A DNA stretch of 64,000 nucleotides from Kiritimatiellia bacterium (GCA_024694365.1 JAILJX010000082.1:1-64000); one strand, 5' to 3'. Positions 17,522-31,258 are shown, counted from the first letter of the stretch. Notes: generated from the letters alone by a model not told the origin. Made by a program: numbers and translations.

Positions 17522-18319
17522 ATGGAACGCATAAGAAAGCACTATAACCGTTCGAACATACCTTCTGATGGATTCCCTTACGAACCCATAGCCATAAAGC
17601 CTGGCCTTGGCGGCGGGCCTCGCCATCGTCCTGTTGCGGCGCTATTGGGTAAGAAACCAGGCTCTACCGATGAATTGGCCGCATTTATGGTCGACCGAGG
17701 TTCGCCCTACAGCTTCCATATGATCACTGCGGTCCTGTCAGAGGTGAGCTTGATGATCCCCGAATTCATCCGAGAGAGGAGAAAGGCCGTCAGATTCGGG
17801 AATATGGCCATCGTCAAGCCCTGCATAACCGGATCCACCAAATATGCGGACGATATGCTTGACCCTGCGAAAAACAGGCTAGAGCTCAGGATGACCCCGC
17901 TTCCTTCTTTCCGCCATGCGCTCGACAGGTACACTCCCGTCAATGTGATGGAAACCGTTCCCGAGCTCAAGGGTGTGTTGGATGAGCGTTACCCAACCCA
18001 TAGCGGCATCATCAGTTCGAATTCCGTATGCACTTTCAACGGAAATAACATCTACATAAAGCCATACAAGGCCGGCGAAACGAGTGACGGCGGAAGAATG
18101 TATCTTGAAACGGAGGAAGGGGAGTATGTGGCTGATTTCACCGTCAAGAGCGGCAACGATACTTTCGTTTTTGCGATTCTCGATGAAAGCGTAAAGCTTG
18201 AAGCGCGCCCGTATTTCGTGGTGATACAGACCTACTGCACAAAGGCGAAGGCGGCACTCAAGCCGAATGAACGCCTGCTTTGCACGGCCCGCCTCAAAGT
18301 CGACGGCGCCCCCGCTTGA
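17522..18319 (+). CDS. HU-like DNA-binding domain protein with C-terminal beta domain
   Basis: A 265-residue protein. Residues about 45-130 (STDELAAFMVDRGSPYSFHMITAVLSEV, IPEFIRERRKAVRFGNMAIVKP, ending NRLELRMTP) follow the HU/IHF-like layout of the Bacteroides-type HU proteins often fused to a DUF4469-like domain: paired helices, then a GD/GN-type turn and a strand. The C-terminal half (SVCTFNGNNIYIKPYK, YVADFTVKSGNDTFVFAI) looks all-beta. HU proteins bend and organise DNA. The gene directly follows a 22-bp-phased AT-rich array, so this protein is an obvious candidate to bind it. It has a leaderless-type promoter. The HU assignment rests on pattern and not on a measured alignment. Confidence 0.6.
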   Translation: MERIRKHYNRSNIPSDGFPYEPIAIKPGLGGGPRHRPVAALLGKKPGSTDELAAFMVDRGSPYSFHMITAVLSEVSLMIPEFIRERRKAVRFGNMAIVKPCITGSTKYADDMLDPAKNRLELRMTPLPSFRHALDRYTPVNVMETVPELKGVLDERYPTHSGIISSNSVCTFNGNNIYIKPYKAGETSDGGRMYLETEEGEYVADFTVKSGNDTFVFAILDESVKLEARPYFVVIQTYCTKAKAALKPNERLLCTARLKVDGAPA

Positions 18320-18344
18320 TTCCGCTTTGAGAATTTGATACAAT
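18316..18344 (+). promoter_or_regulatory. Promoter of the HIT gene: TTGATT, 17 bp, TGaTACAAT
   Basis: The -35 TTGATT (18316-18321) overlaps the stop codon of the HU-like gene. The extended -10 TTTGATACAAT has its TACAAT at 18339-18344. Confidence 0.65.
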
Positions 18345-18396
18345 TGTCTTGGTTGAAAAACCTCATACGGATTTATGCAGTGAAAGGGAAAATGCT

Positions 18397-18822
18397 GTGA
18401 AAGACGAAAATTGCGCATATTGCATGGAAGGCGAGCTTGTCGCCAAGTTCGGGATCAAAATCTGCGAGCTGCCCGCGAGCAAGGTGTATCTGTTCAAGGA
18501 GCAGAGCCATAGAGGCCGCGTGATAGTCGCGAGCCGCCATCATGTAAGCGAAATGATCGACCTCCCCGACGGCGACCGCCGCGCATTCATGGACGACGTG
18601 GCCAAAGTCGCCGCCGCGATAAGGAAGCTTTTCGCTCCGAAAAAGATCAATTACGGCGCATATGGCGATACAGGATGCCATCTTCACTTCCACCTCGTTC
18701 CGAAGTACGAGGGCGATTCTTTCGAGTGGGGCGGAGTTTTCGCGATGAATCCAGACAGGACCTACCTCGACGAGGCGGGTTATCGCGGGCTCGTCGACAA
18801 GATCGCCGCAGAGCTCGGCTGA
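18397..18822 (+). CDS. HIT-family nucleotide hydrolase/transferase
   Basis: A histidine-triad protein of about 141 residues. The triad H-x-H-x-H is HLHFH at residues 95-99, followed by LVPKY. An N-terminal CAYCMEG pair and the SRHHVSEMIDLP strand are typical of HIT proteins. Members hydrolyse or transfer purine nucleotides such as AMP-lysine or Ap4A, and act in the cytoplasm. The GTG start at 18397 is chosen because AAAGGGAA precedes it. A TTG at 18349, four bases after the -10 box, would add 16 residues (MVEKPHTDLC...) and cannot be excluded. Translation is independent of the giant-protein genes on either side. Confidence 0.85.
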   Translation: MKDENCAYCMEGELVAKFGIKICELPASKVYLFKEQSHRGRVIVASRHHVSEMIDLPDGDRRAFMDDVAKVAAAIRKLFAPKKINYGAYGDTGCHLHFHLVPKYEGDSFEWGGVFAMNPDRTYLDEAGYRGLVDKIAAELG

Positions 18823-18851
18823 ATGGATTTCGATTTTCTCGCGGCGGACAA

Positions 18852-18881
18852 TTGACGCGCGGGCGTGGAATTTGCTAAAAT
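18852..18881 (+). promoter_or_regulatory. Promoter: TTGACG, 18 bp, TGcTAAAAT
   Basis: The -35 TTGACG (18852-18857) and extended -10 TTTGCTAAAAT (TAAAAT at 18876-18881) are 18 bases apart, as for the other giant-protein genes. Confidence 0.8.
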
Positions 18882-18888
18882 ATTCACA

Positions 18889-18910
18889 AAGCCTGGGGAA
18901 TCGCAGGCTA
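18889..18910 (+). promoter_or_regulatory. Leader hairpin with G-rich loop
   Basis: AGCCTG (18890-18895) pairs perfectly with CAGGCT (18904-18909) around GGGAATCG. The Shine-Dalgarno GGAGGTAAGT follows before ATG 18937. It resembles the leader of the 4487 gene. Confidence 0.6.
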
Positions 18911-18936
18911 GGGTACCATAAGCAGGAGGTAAGTCT

Positions 18937-21900
18937 ATGGCGTTTAAGGCATTGCGTTCGTTCGCAACGGCGACCGTTGCGATTGTTGCGGCGTTGTTCA
19001 CCTTTTCGGCATTTGCCGCGAGGCCATCGAGAACAATCTCGGTGAACTTCGGAGCCAATCACGGAAAGCAGCCCTCCGGTTCCGCCGATTCAGGCTCGCT
19101 CGTGTCGGGAATCCCCTGCTCGGCTTGGATAAATGCTGAGGGTGCTTCAGGGTCGTCTTCGGAAGTGGTCGCGTACGATTCAATGGCCGGCGGCAATGTC
19201 ACGCTTGACGGGACGGCTCTTTCATGGGTCGCCAATACTACTTGGTATACCGGATATTCCACACCCTATCTGAAAGGATACCTCGACGATGGGCAATCTT
19301 CCGGCGAATACGGCTATGCGACGGTTAAACTGACCGGGATTCCGTTCGAATCGTACAACGTCATCGTTTATGCAATCACGGATACGGGGAATCGCCAGTA
19401 TTCGGCCTACAAGGTCAACGGAAAATTCTACAAGTGGGATTCTGCGACGTCAGCTACGGTCGAAGCTTCGTCCTTCACGGATGCATGGGGCGATTCCGAT
19501 ACCCACACCCCCACTTTGGGCGTAAATGCGATATGTGTAGAGAATCAGTCGGGCGATTTGACTCTCGGCGGTTACATCAGGACCGATAGCCTTAAGATAC
19601 GCGGGTGCATCGCCGCAATCCAGGTTGTGGAGAACGAAGATGTCCCATCCGTGGACATAAGCGGGGCGACGACAGTCTCCGCCATCAATTCCCAGATTGC
19701 GGCCTGCATCGAGTCGAACCCGACAGCGAGGAGGGTCGCAGTCAACATTGCCGACGGAGCGTCCATTACGCATGACGCAACGCCATATACCGGCACTGTC
19801 GCAGTGGAGTATGCCTTCGCGGGCGCAGCGACATTGACGCTTTCCGCAGACCAGCTTTCCGCAATCGGGGCAATGGCCCAGGGCGAAGTGTTCGACGCGG
19901 GGGCTGATTTCTTCGGCGACGCATATACCGAGACTTCCGGCGAAATAACGATTTCCAACGCCTCGTCGATTCCCGAGGGATACAAGCTCGCGACGAAGAA
20001 CAATCTCCCCTACGTCTACAAGAAGACGAACTCCATCAGCATCAAGTTCAACCCGGCGAGCGAATACGAGGGTATGATAGCCCCGGGCGACGCAAATGTC
20101 GGCGCGTACAAAATGCCGGGCATCGCGTGGAACCATTCGAAGATATACACTGGCACAGGCGCGCGCACGGCCGAGATATTCCAGGTAAAGGACGGAAACG
20201 GAGAGACTGTTCCCGATACGCTCGTCTATTACTACATGCCTAACATGTACGACGTAAATGGGCGCAACATCAGCGGCCGCAACAAGCAGACCACCGGCAA
20301 CGGCAAGCTCACCTACTCCTATTTCGACGACTCCGTCAGATCGAGCAGGACTCTCCCCACCGCTTTCGAGGAGCATGTATACAACGGAATTCAGCACATC
20401 ATTCCTCGCACTCCGGCGGCCTCCGCCACGGCTACCGCCAATCTCGGCTGGTGCATAGGCGTCACCAACATCCCTTATCAGGTTTTTGACCTGTATGTGT
20501 ATCACGCCTCGGACCAAAGCGGATCCATAACGCTTCTCCCTGTCGCCGTCAAGGCGAATGACGGCGAGTGGAAGTATTTCGCGGGTGACAATGCCGGCTC
20601 TACCGTCGTCTCTACCATCGACTCGACATGGAACGGTGCCCCTTACTGCGACAGCGAAACGATGGTCGAGGGGACCAACTACATCCGCTACCGCATTTCG
20701 CCCGCGACGCTCGGCCTCGCAGAAGGCGAGTCTATCGATGTCGTGTATCTCTCCCATCCGAGCCGTACCACCTATAAGACGGGTCGTCTCGGTCTTGCGG
20801 GAATACAGCTTGTGAAGGTCGCAAGCGACGGATTCTACAAGCGCAACAAGAATTCGGAGTCGACGGCATGGTTCGCGGAGAATTCTTGGCTCACTTCTGC
20901 GGGCGCGGCCGCCACATGGACCAATCCCGAAGAAGGGGATGTCGCTTATGCGACCATCAACGCTTCGGATGTCCCCGAGATCGTTGTCGATCAGGATGTA
21001 ACCGCGACTCTCGTGACTGTGACTTCCAATGGCTCGTTGGAGAATCCCTTCTCCTTTACAGGCGAAGGAACAGTCAACGCCCCTGTCGATTTCACGGGCT
21101 ATACGGGAGTTTTCACCAACCCGACGTTCAAGGTTTCCGGAACGCTCGCTTTTGGCGACAAATCGGGACTTGTATATCACGCGGAAGAAGGCGAGACGCT
21201 CAATGCGCGAAGCTACAATTGCGCGGGAACGGTGACCAAATCCGGCGCGGGAACGGTCTCGCTCGCGAACGGCAGTTCAGCGGGCATCAATATTGAAGGC
21301 GGCACGCTCGAGTACAATATCGCGGCCGACGCGGTGGAGACTGCGAGCGGCGCATTCACGGGATCGGGCAATTTTGTCAAGTCGGGCGCGGGCACTCTCG
21401 TCCTTTCAAACGGAACGCAGCCTGAAAGCGGCTTTACCGTTAACGGAGGAACGCTCCGGCTCAACCGCACGTCCGGGAGCTACTCCTTCTGGGATGCCAC
21501 GGACGGAAGGCCCGTATCGATAGATGCGGGTGGAACGTTCGACATCTGCGGTTCGTCCGGATTCCCTGCAAATGTTGCCTTCATGAGCGAAGGCGCAAGA
21601 TGGGTGAATTCCGGCGCTGAGGTGGGCGAGACCAAGGCCCAGGCCCGCAGCCTTACGCTGTATGCCAACGGCATAGTCGATACCGACTCCAAGTTCGGGC
21701 TCGTAAAGAACGGCTACGGCGAGACATCGCTCGATCTTCAGGGCTTTACGTTGACGAAGACGGGCTCTGGCTCGTTCATTCTCTGCAACACTTCGAGCGA
21801 TAGCCGCGGAAAGATAGTCGTTTCCGAGGGTGCGCTTGAGATTTCGGAGAAGGCCGTGAGCCTTCCTTCCGTTGATTTGGAAATCGCTTCGGGCGCGACC

Positions 21901-24891
21901 AACAATGTTTACAAGACCTTCACCGTCAGCAACATCACCGTCTGCGCCGGTGCCACAATCCAGGGAACGGGCAAACTGATAGTGAACGGCGATTTCACTG
22001 CCGACGGAACTGTCGGAGAGGGTGTGATTTCGCTTCCCTCCAGCATGACTCTCCGAGAAGGCGCCAACTTCACCGTTCTGGGCGGCTCGGCCATTCTCAA
22101 CCTCGGCACGGCGCGCCCCGCTTCGCTCACCTGCGAAGACGGCGCGACGATCCGTTTCACGAAGTCGGTGGGTGACGATGGCGAAATCGACCTCTCGTTC
22201 ATAACTTGCGATGGCACCCCCACGATTGAACTCTACAATGTGGACGGCACCCTCGACGAAACGGTAACGCCCGTCGACAGCAAACTCACTTACGACTTCG
22301 AAGTTTCCGGCGAGGCTTGTCTCTTCGACTATCCGTTCAATGTCGACCCCGCCAATTCCAACAATCTCGTTTCCGTAGGACAGAACAAGACGAAACTCAC
22401 GCGCGATACGACGTGGGGCATCCCCGATGAGGACTCTGCGTTCGATAGCGACGGCAATCTTTACGCGGCTACACTCCCCTATCTCAACAAGGGCGTTCTG
22501 GTGCTCTCATCCGCTTCTGCGTTCTCGGCGGCGGTGTATGCGACTCTTCCGAGCGCCATAGACACGGTCCTGATGAGCTTCGGAACAAGTTTCGAAGGCG
22601 CCGTTACGATAACTTCCGGAGATACGGCCAACACAGTGGACATCATATACACGCCGGCGACTGCGGATGGCGGCACGGCGACCAAGACGAAGTTCGTCAC
22701 TCGCGCCATTCCCAAGGCGTCGAGCACGAAGCATCTCTACATATTCGTTCTCGAAGATGCGAAGAACGAGAGCGGCGACACGGTGACGCGCGTCACGATC
22801 TATATCGACGGAAGCCGTCTTACGAGGTTCCTGACGGCCTCGAAGCTCACTCTTGGCAACGGATTCCAGATGGGTTCCTTGCACGGTGGACTTCGCGATG
22901 GAGAAACAGGGAACGGCATCGCCGTAACCGATCTCCACCGTCTCGCCAAAACCGACTTGGCTCCTGTGATCGGCTCGCTCAGGATGTACGATTTCGCGCT
23001 CGGCCCGAACGCTGTCAAGAAACTCGCCGCCGAATTCCCGTACGTCTCCGAGAATCCGACGGCGGAGCGCACCGTCTCCGATTCGGAGTCTGCGGCATGG
23101 TCGAGCGAAAGCGCGTGGACTTTCACCGGCGTCAAGGATTCCGAGGATCAGCCTGTGACGACGGGTGACGCTCCTCTCGCCGATATGGACGTCACCTTCA
23201 CGGCGGAGACTAACGTCACGGTCGACGTGAACCTCGTCGGCAACACCGTCCAGTACGCCTCGCTGACGCTCAATGGCCCGGGTTCCATCAAGCTGACCGG
23301 TTCTGGCGCAATCCAGCCCGCGACGGCGCTTACGGTCAACACGCTCGTCACCAACGTCTACGGCGCCGCGGATTTGGGCCTCGCGCCTCTCACCATGGGC
23401 GAGAACGGGAAACTGGTCTTCGACTATTCGGCGTATGTGCTGACTGCGGCATTCGGCGCGGGAGAGACGATTCAGCTCACGGGCGAGACGGATGAACTCG
23501 CGGAGGGCAAGATCGAGTTCATCAAGCCGTCGACCTCGTCGAAGTATCATGGCTCGCTCGTTCGCTACGATGCGAATCTCGGAGAGTACATCGCTTTTAT
23601 CGGTCCTGACCATGAGCCTCAGACGGTTTATCTCGCTCCCTGCAACTTCGGAAATTACACCGAGGTTGGACTCGACCAGGAGTTCACCACCAAATCCATT
23701 GCGATGAACGGCGACACGGTCGCCTTCACGGAGGATGGCGAGTACACGATTTCGCGCACCGAGGCGGTCGTAGGGTTTGACCTTAACGGAAAGACCGTGT
23801 CGATTGCATCGAGTACGCTCGATCCCGTGATCATCGCTGGCGACGGTTATCTCACAGGCGGAAATTCGTCCGTCAACATCTCCATCGCGGATGGCGTGAC
23901 CGTAACAGCTGTCGATGGCGCAACGTACGGGGCGGTCAGCGGAGCGGGAACATTGGTGGTTCCCGAAGGCGTCACCGTGCACCTTTCTAATGCGAGCGCG
24001 AACCTCTCCGGAAGCGGCACTATTGCCTATCATGCAGGTACCGTTCCCGAGTCAAAGTCGAAGCTTAAGGCGGAGGCGTGGACCGGAACCGCCCGCTTCA
24101 CGGGCTGCACGTTCGCCGGTGCGAACCCCGGAGAGTACGGCAACGCCAACTCTACAGTCGAGCTTATGGGATGCAGCGGCTATCTTGAGGTGGCGAGCTT
24201 AACGATCGCCCCGGCGATCAAGTTCACCGACGACCCCGATAGCGGCAATCCCGGCTTGAAGATAACCGCCTCCAGCACGAAGACGTACACCTTCAACAAG
24301 ATAACCGGCACGGGAACTTTCCAGCTTCAGCAGGGCGGCGATGGACAAGCCCTCTTCATCATCAAGGACATGTCTGCGTTCGAAGGAGCGATCAAGCTTG
24401 TCGCACCGACGGGAACGGGCTATCAGAATGTCCTCGTAAGCGCTGTAGAGACTTCGCTTCCCTCTGGATTCGGCACGGCGAACGGAAGAATCGTCTTCGC
24501 TTCCGACGCGACGCTTTCGATGAAGGATGGAATGACGCTCACGTCCGTCTCGGGCACATACTTCGCAGGGTCGAGGCTCAATATCGCGGGAGGAAGCATC
24601 GTGGGTGGCTTCGTTCTCGCAGTTCCGGAGACGAGAGATCAGCCCGTCGTGAACTTTGCGACGACTGATTCCGAGCTCTCCGTAGCGGGCGGAAACGCCG
24701 TCTGGCTGATGACCACGGAGACTACCGGCGAGGGAACCGAGGCCACGACTACGGTGACTCACACGATCGGCTCGGGTGCGGATGTGCCGTTCCTCCTGAA
24801 CGGCGCAGAAGCGCCCAAGTACAAGATCAATGTCGGTCCTGCGCGAATCGACATCCGCCCGAAGTACGGATTCTACATCAACCTCCGGTAA
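18937..24891 (+). CDS. Giant secreted multi-domain beta-strand-repeat protein (1984 aa)
   Basis: The largest protein in the window. A signal peptide ends FSAFAARP. Residues about 33-235 (ISVNFGANHG, KGYLDDGQ, YNVIVYAIT, RGCIAAIQVV) and 366-625 (ISIKFNP, IPYQVFDLYVYH, LGLAGIQLV) are two copies of a jelly-roll-like module also found in the 4487 protein. Beta-strand repeats follow, with the family unit DLQGFTLTKTGSGSFILCNT near residue 940. A LamG-like domain spans about 1125-1370 (TLGNGFQMG, IGSLRMYDFALGPNAVKKLA). More strand repeats lead to a tail ending GFYINLR. No barrel or known anchor is present. It is probably a cell-surface glycan-binding or adhesive protein; binding targets are unknown. 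Confidence 0.75.
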   Translation: MAFKALRSFATATVAIVAALFTFSAFAARPSRTISVNFGANHGKQPSGSADSGSLVSGIPCSAWINAEGASGSSSEVVAYDSMAGGNVTLDGTALSWVANTTWYTGYSTPYLKGYLDDGQSSGEYGYATVKLTGIPFESYNVIVYAITDTGNRQYSAYKVNGKFYKWDSATSATVEASSFTDAWGDSDTHTPTLGVNAICVENQSGDLTLGGYIRTDSLKIRGCIAAIQVVENEDVPSVDISGATTVSAINSQIAACIESNPTARRVAVNIADGASITHDATPYTGTVAVEYAFAGAATLTLSADQLSAIGAMAQGEVFDAGADFFGDAYTETSGEITISNASSIPEGYKLATKNNLPYVYKKTNSISIKFNPASEYEGMIAPGDANVGAYKMPGIAWNHSKIYTGTGARTAEIFQVKDGNGETVPDTLVYYYMPNMYDVNGRNISGRNKQTTGNGKLTYSYFDDSVRSSRTLPTAFEEHVYNGIQHIIPRTPAASATATANLGWCIGVTNIPYQVFDLYVYHASDQSGSITLLPVAVKANDGEWKYFAGDNAGSTVVSTIDSTWNGAPYCDSETMVEGTNYIRYRISPATLGLAEGESIDVVYLSHPSRTTYKTGRLGLAGIQLVKVASDGFYKRNKNSESTAWFAENSWLTSAGAAATWTNPEEGDVAYATINASDVPEIVVDQDVTATLVTVTSNGSLENPFSFTGEGTVNAPVDFTGYTGVFTNPTFKVSGTLAFGDKSGLVYHAEEGETLNARSYNCAGTVTKSGAGTVSLANGSSAGINIEGGTLEYNIAADAVETASGAFTGSGNFVKSGAGTLVLSNGTQPESGFTVNGGTLRLNRTSGSYSFWDATDGRPVSIDAGGTFDICGSSGFPANVAFMSEGARWVNSGAEVGETKAQARSLTLYANGIVDTDSKFGLVKNGYGETSLDLQGFTLTKTGSGSFILCNTSSDSRGKIVVSEGALEISEKAVSLPSVDLEIASGATNNVYKTFTVSNITVCAGATIQGTGKLIVNGDFTADGTVGEGVISLPSSMTLREGANFTVLGGSAILNLGTARPASLTCEDGATIRFTKSVGDDGEIDLSFITCDGTPTIELYNVDGTLDETVTPVDSKLTYDFEVSGEACLFDYPFNVDPANSNNLVSVGQNKTKLTRDTTWGIPDEDSAFDSDGNLYAATLPYLNKGVLVLSSASAFSAAVYATLPSAIDTVLMSFGTSFEGAVTITSGDTANTVDIIYTPATADGGTATKTKFVTRAIPKASSTKHLYIFVLEDAKNESGDTVTRVTIYIDGSRLTRFLTASKLTLGNGFQMGSLHGGLRDGETGNGIAVTDLHRLAKTDLAPVIGSLRMYDFALGPNAVKKLAAEFPYVSENPTAERTVSDSESAAWSSESAWTFTGVKDSEDQPVTTGDAPLADMDVTFTAETNVTVDVNLVGNTVQYASLTLNGPGSIKLTGSGAIQPATALTVNTLVTNVYGAADLGLAPLTMGENGKLVFDYSAYVLTAAFGAGETIQLTGETDELAEGKIEFIKPSTSSKYHGSLVRYDANLGEYIAFIGPDHEPQTVYLAPCNFGNYTEVGLDQEFTTKSIAMNGDTVAFTEDGEYTISRTEAVVGFDLNGKTVSIASSTLDPVIIAGDGYLTGGNSSVNISIADGVTVTAVDGATYGAVSGAGTLVVPEGVTVHLSNASANLSGSGTIAYHAGTVPESKSKLKAEAWTGTARFTGCTFAGANPGEYGNANSTVELMGCSGYLEVASLTIAPAIKFTDDPDSGNPGLKITASSTKTYTFNKITGTGTFQLQQGGDGQALFIIKDMSAFEGAIKLVAPTGTGYQNVLVSAVETSLPSGFGTANGRIVFASDATLSMKDGMTLTSVSGTYFAGSRLNIAGGSIVGGFVLAVPETRDQPVVNFATTDSELSVAGGNAVWLMTTETTGEGTEATTTVTHTIGSGADVPFLLNGAEAPKYKINVGPARIDIRPKYGFYINLR

Positions 24892-24912
24892 TTTCTTCCG
24901 GCTAGTGGGCAT

Positions 24913-24942
24913 GCGGCGCGGCAGAAATGCTGCGCCGCTTTG
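24913..24942 (+). terminator. Hairpin with GAAA tetraloop
   Basis: An eleven-pair stem (24913-24923 with 24928-24938, one G-U pair) is closed by GAAA and followed by TTTGCC. It is a variant of the hairpin after the other giant genes, without the preceding TTTCC/GGAAA hairpin. Confidence 0.75.
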
Positions 24943-24993
24943 CCATTGTCCGGTTCTCCGGCAAAGCCGTGGTGGCGGGAGGCGGGAATTTTT

Positions 24994-25001
24994 GGTATAA
25001 T
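24994..25001 (+). promoter_or_regulatory. Extended -10 TTTGGTATAAT, seven bases before ATG
   Basis: TATAAT (24996-25001) is followed by 7 bases and ATG 25009. There is no Shine-Dalgarno and no clear -35, so a leaderless mRNA is predicted. Confidence 0.75.
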
Positions 25002-25008
25002 TGGCGGT

Positions 25009-29549
<4,541 letters not shown>

Positions 29550-29615
29550 CCTCCCCGCGCCTCTGGAGAACATGGTCCGTACCTCCGTTTCCTTCCCCGC
29601 TGGAGGGGAAAATAT

Positions 29616-29623
29616 GGTATAAT
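29616..29623 (+). promoter_or_regulatory. Extended -10 TATGGTATAAT, nine bases before ATG
   Basis: TATAAT at 29618-29623, then 9 bases, then ATG 29633. There is no Shine-Dalgarno and no clear -35 box, so the transcript should have a leader of at most a few bases. Confidence 0.7.
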
Positions 29624-29632
29624 CTTCCCTGC

Positions 29633-30466
29633 ATGCGCAAACTGATTGTCATAGCCGGAAGCGGTTCCTATCCGCGTCTTCTTGTAGAGGGGGCGAAGCG
29701 CGCGGGCGTCGAGAGGGTGGATGTCGTCGCGATCAAGAGTTCGACGGCGAAAGCCACGTGGAAGGCGGCCGACAATGTGCATTGGATCACGCTTGGCGGC
29801 ATTGCCGAGGGCATACGCTGGGTCGGGGAAAACGGCTACGAAGGGGCTATTCTTGCGGGGCAGGTGAACCCTCTCTCCCTGTTCAGGGGCAGGTTCGACG
29901 CCGAGGTAAAGGCCTGGCTTGCGGAGCTGCCAGTGAAGAATGCGCATACCATTTTCGGGAAGCTGAGCGAGAAATTCGCCGCTGCGGGAACGCCTGTTCT
30001 CCCGGCGAGCCTTTACATGGACGATCACATTCCCGGAAATGGCCTGCTTACGCGGCGCGGACTTTCCGCCGCAGAGGAGTCTGACGTTCGCCACGCCATG
30101 CGTGTGGCGCGGGACATAGGCCAGCACGACATCGGCCAGACGGTCATGGTGAAGTCCGGAATGGTGCTCTCGGTGGAGGCTTTCGAAGGGACCAACGCCG
30201 CCATAAAGAGGGGCGGAAAGCTCGGCGGCAAGGGCGGCATCGTATTCAAGGCGGCGCGCGAAGGGCATGACATGCGCTTCGACATACCTGTCGTCGGGCT
30301 CAAGACTTTGAAGGTCATGCGCAGGGCCGGCGCTACTGCGCTCGCGTTTCAGGCGGGGAGGCTTGTGCTTCTCGACCGAGAGGAGGTCATCCGTTTCGCC
30401 GATGCGAACGGCATTGCCATAGTAGGGCTAGACAGCGGACTCCCCGCGGCGCCGCTGCGTCCGTAA
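29633..30466 (+). CDS. lpxI: LpxI, UDP-2,3-diacylglucosamine pyrophosphatase
   Basis: A 277-residue DUF1009-family protein beginning KLIVIAGSGSYPRLL, with AILAGQVNPLSLF, DIGQHDIGQTVMVKSGMVLSVEAFEGT, GGIVFKAA and FDIPVVGLKTLKVM, all characteristic of LpxI. The enzyme cleaves UDP-2,3-diacylglucosamine to lipid X in the cytoplasm, feeding LpxB, whose gene is two places downstream. Species with LpxI generally lack LpxH. The ATG at 29633 is chosen because the -10 box ends at 29623; a longer frame starting at 29546 would span the promoter. Confidence 0.9.
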   Translation: MRKLIVIAGSGSYPRLLVEGAKRAGVERVDVVAIKSSTAKATWKAADNVHWITLGGIAEGIRWVGENGYEGAILAGQVNPLSLFRGRFDAEVKAWLAELPVKNAHTIFGKLSEKFAAAGTPVLPASLYMDDHIPGNGLLTRRGLSAAEESDVRHAMRVARDIGQHDIGQTVMVKSGMVLSVEAFEGTNAAIKRGGKLGGKGGIVFKAAREGHDMRFDIPVVGLKTLKVMRRAGATALAFQAGRLVLLDREEVIRFADANGIAIVGLDSGLPAAPLRP

Positions 30467-30520
30467 TTTCATTTTCCATAACAAACACAACAAAAACTCA
30501 TATATAGGGAGGCAAGTAAG

Positions 30521-31258
30521 ATGAACATAAAGACTCTGTGCGCGGTTGGTTTCACCGCTGCGGCATTTGCGGCGATGGCGAAGACGTCCACGCCCGAGGG
30601 ATGGACCGACGACTACGATGCGGCGCTGAAGCAGGCGGCCGAGGAGAACAAGTACGTCATTGCGGACTTCTCCGGCAGCGACTGGTGCGGATGGTGCAAG
30701 AAGCTCGACAAGGAGGTCTTCGCGAAGAAGGAGTTTCTAGACGGCGCGAAGGAAAAGTACGTCCTTCTCATGATCGACACGCCCAACAATTCTGCTCTTC
30801 TGAGCGAGAAGGCCAAGACGCAGAACCCCGAGCTCGTCAAGAAGTACGACATCCAGGGCTTCCCGTCCGTCCTCATCCTTGACGCGAAGGGCGAAGTCGT
30901 CGCCAGGACGGGCTACAAGAAGGGCGGCCCCGCAAAGTATCTCGAAATGCTGGAGACGACGATCAAGATCGAGACCGATCCTGCATTCGCGGCCGTCATC
31001 AAGCCGATCAAGACCGCCGTCAAGGATGCGCAGAAGGACTTCGAATCCCGCGTGACCGCGGCTCTTCAGGAGGCTACGCGCAAGGCTCTTTCCGAGAACC
31101 TCCCCGCGCTCAAGGGTCTTCTCTCCGAGCTTAGCGCCCAGGAAGTCCCCGAGGAGCTGAAGAGCGCAAAGGAAGACGCCCTCGCGCCTCTCGCCGGAAT
31201 GGTCGATGACATCGCCAACACGATAAAAGAGATGGAGAAGGAGTCCAAGGGAGAGTGA
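30521..31258 (+). CDS. Periplasmic thioredoxin-like protein
   Basis: A 245-residue protein with a signal peptide (TLCAVGFTAAAFAAMA). The thioredoxin fold carries WCGWCKK at residues 55-61, with cysteines 56 and 59 as the redox pair, and the cis-proline segment GFPSVLIL. The C-terminal 100 residues are helical and charged (ALQEATRKALSENLPALKGLL), not usual for a thioredoxin. Exported and DUF255-like thioredoxins help fold or reduce periplasmic proteins. It lies inside the lipid A operon; its TGA overlaps the LpxB GTG start as GTGA. A GGGAGG Shine-Dalgarno precedes the ATG. Confidence 0.8.
   Translation: MNIKTLCAVGFTAAAFAAMAKTSTPEGWTDDYDAALKQAAEENKYVIADFSGSDWCGWCKKLDKEVFAKKEFLDGAKEKYVLLMIDTPNNSALLSEKAKTQNPELVKKYDIQGFPSVLILDAKGEVVARTGYKKGGPAKYLEMLETTIKIETDPAFAAVIKPIKTAVKDAQKDFESRVTAALQEATRKALSENLPALKGLLSELSAQEVPEELKSAKEDALAPLAGMVDDIANTIKEMEKESKGE

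Noticed and set aside
4487-24891. Classical type V autotransporters
   Set aside because: The repeats resemble autotransporter passengers, but none of the four proteins has a C-terminal beta-barrel; each ends in a basic-residue strand instead of an aromatic one.
4487-24891. Type IX secretion C-terminal domains
   Set aside because: The final I-x-I-K looks similar, but the rest of the 70-100-residue type IX domain signature is not visible and no por/gld genes are in the window.
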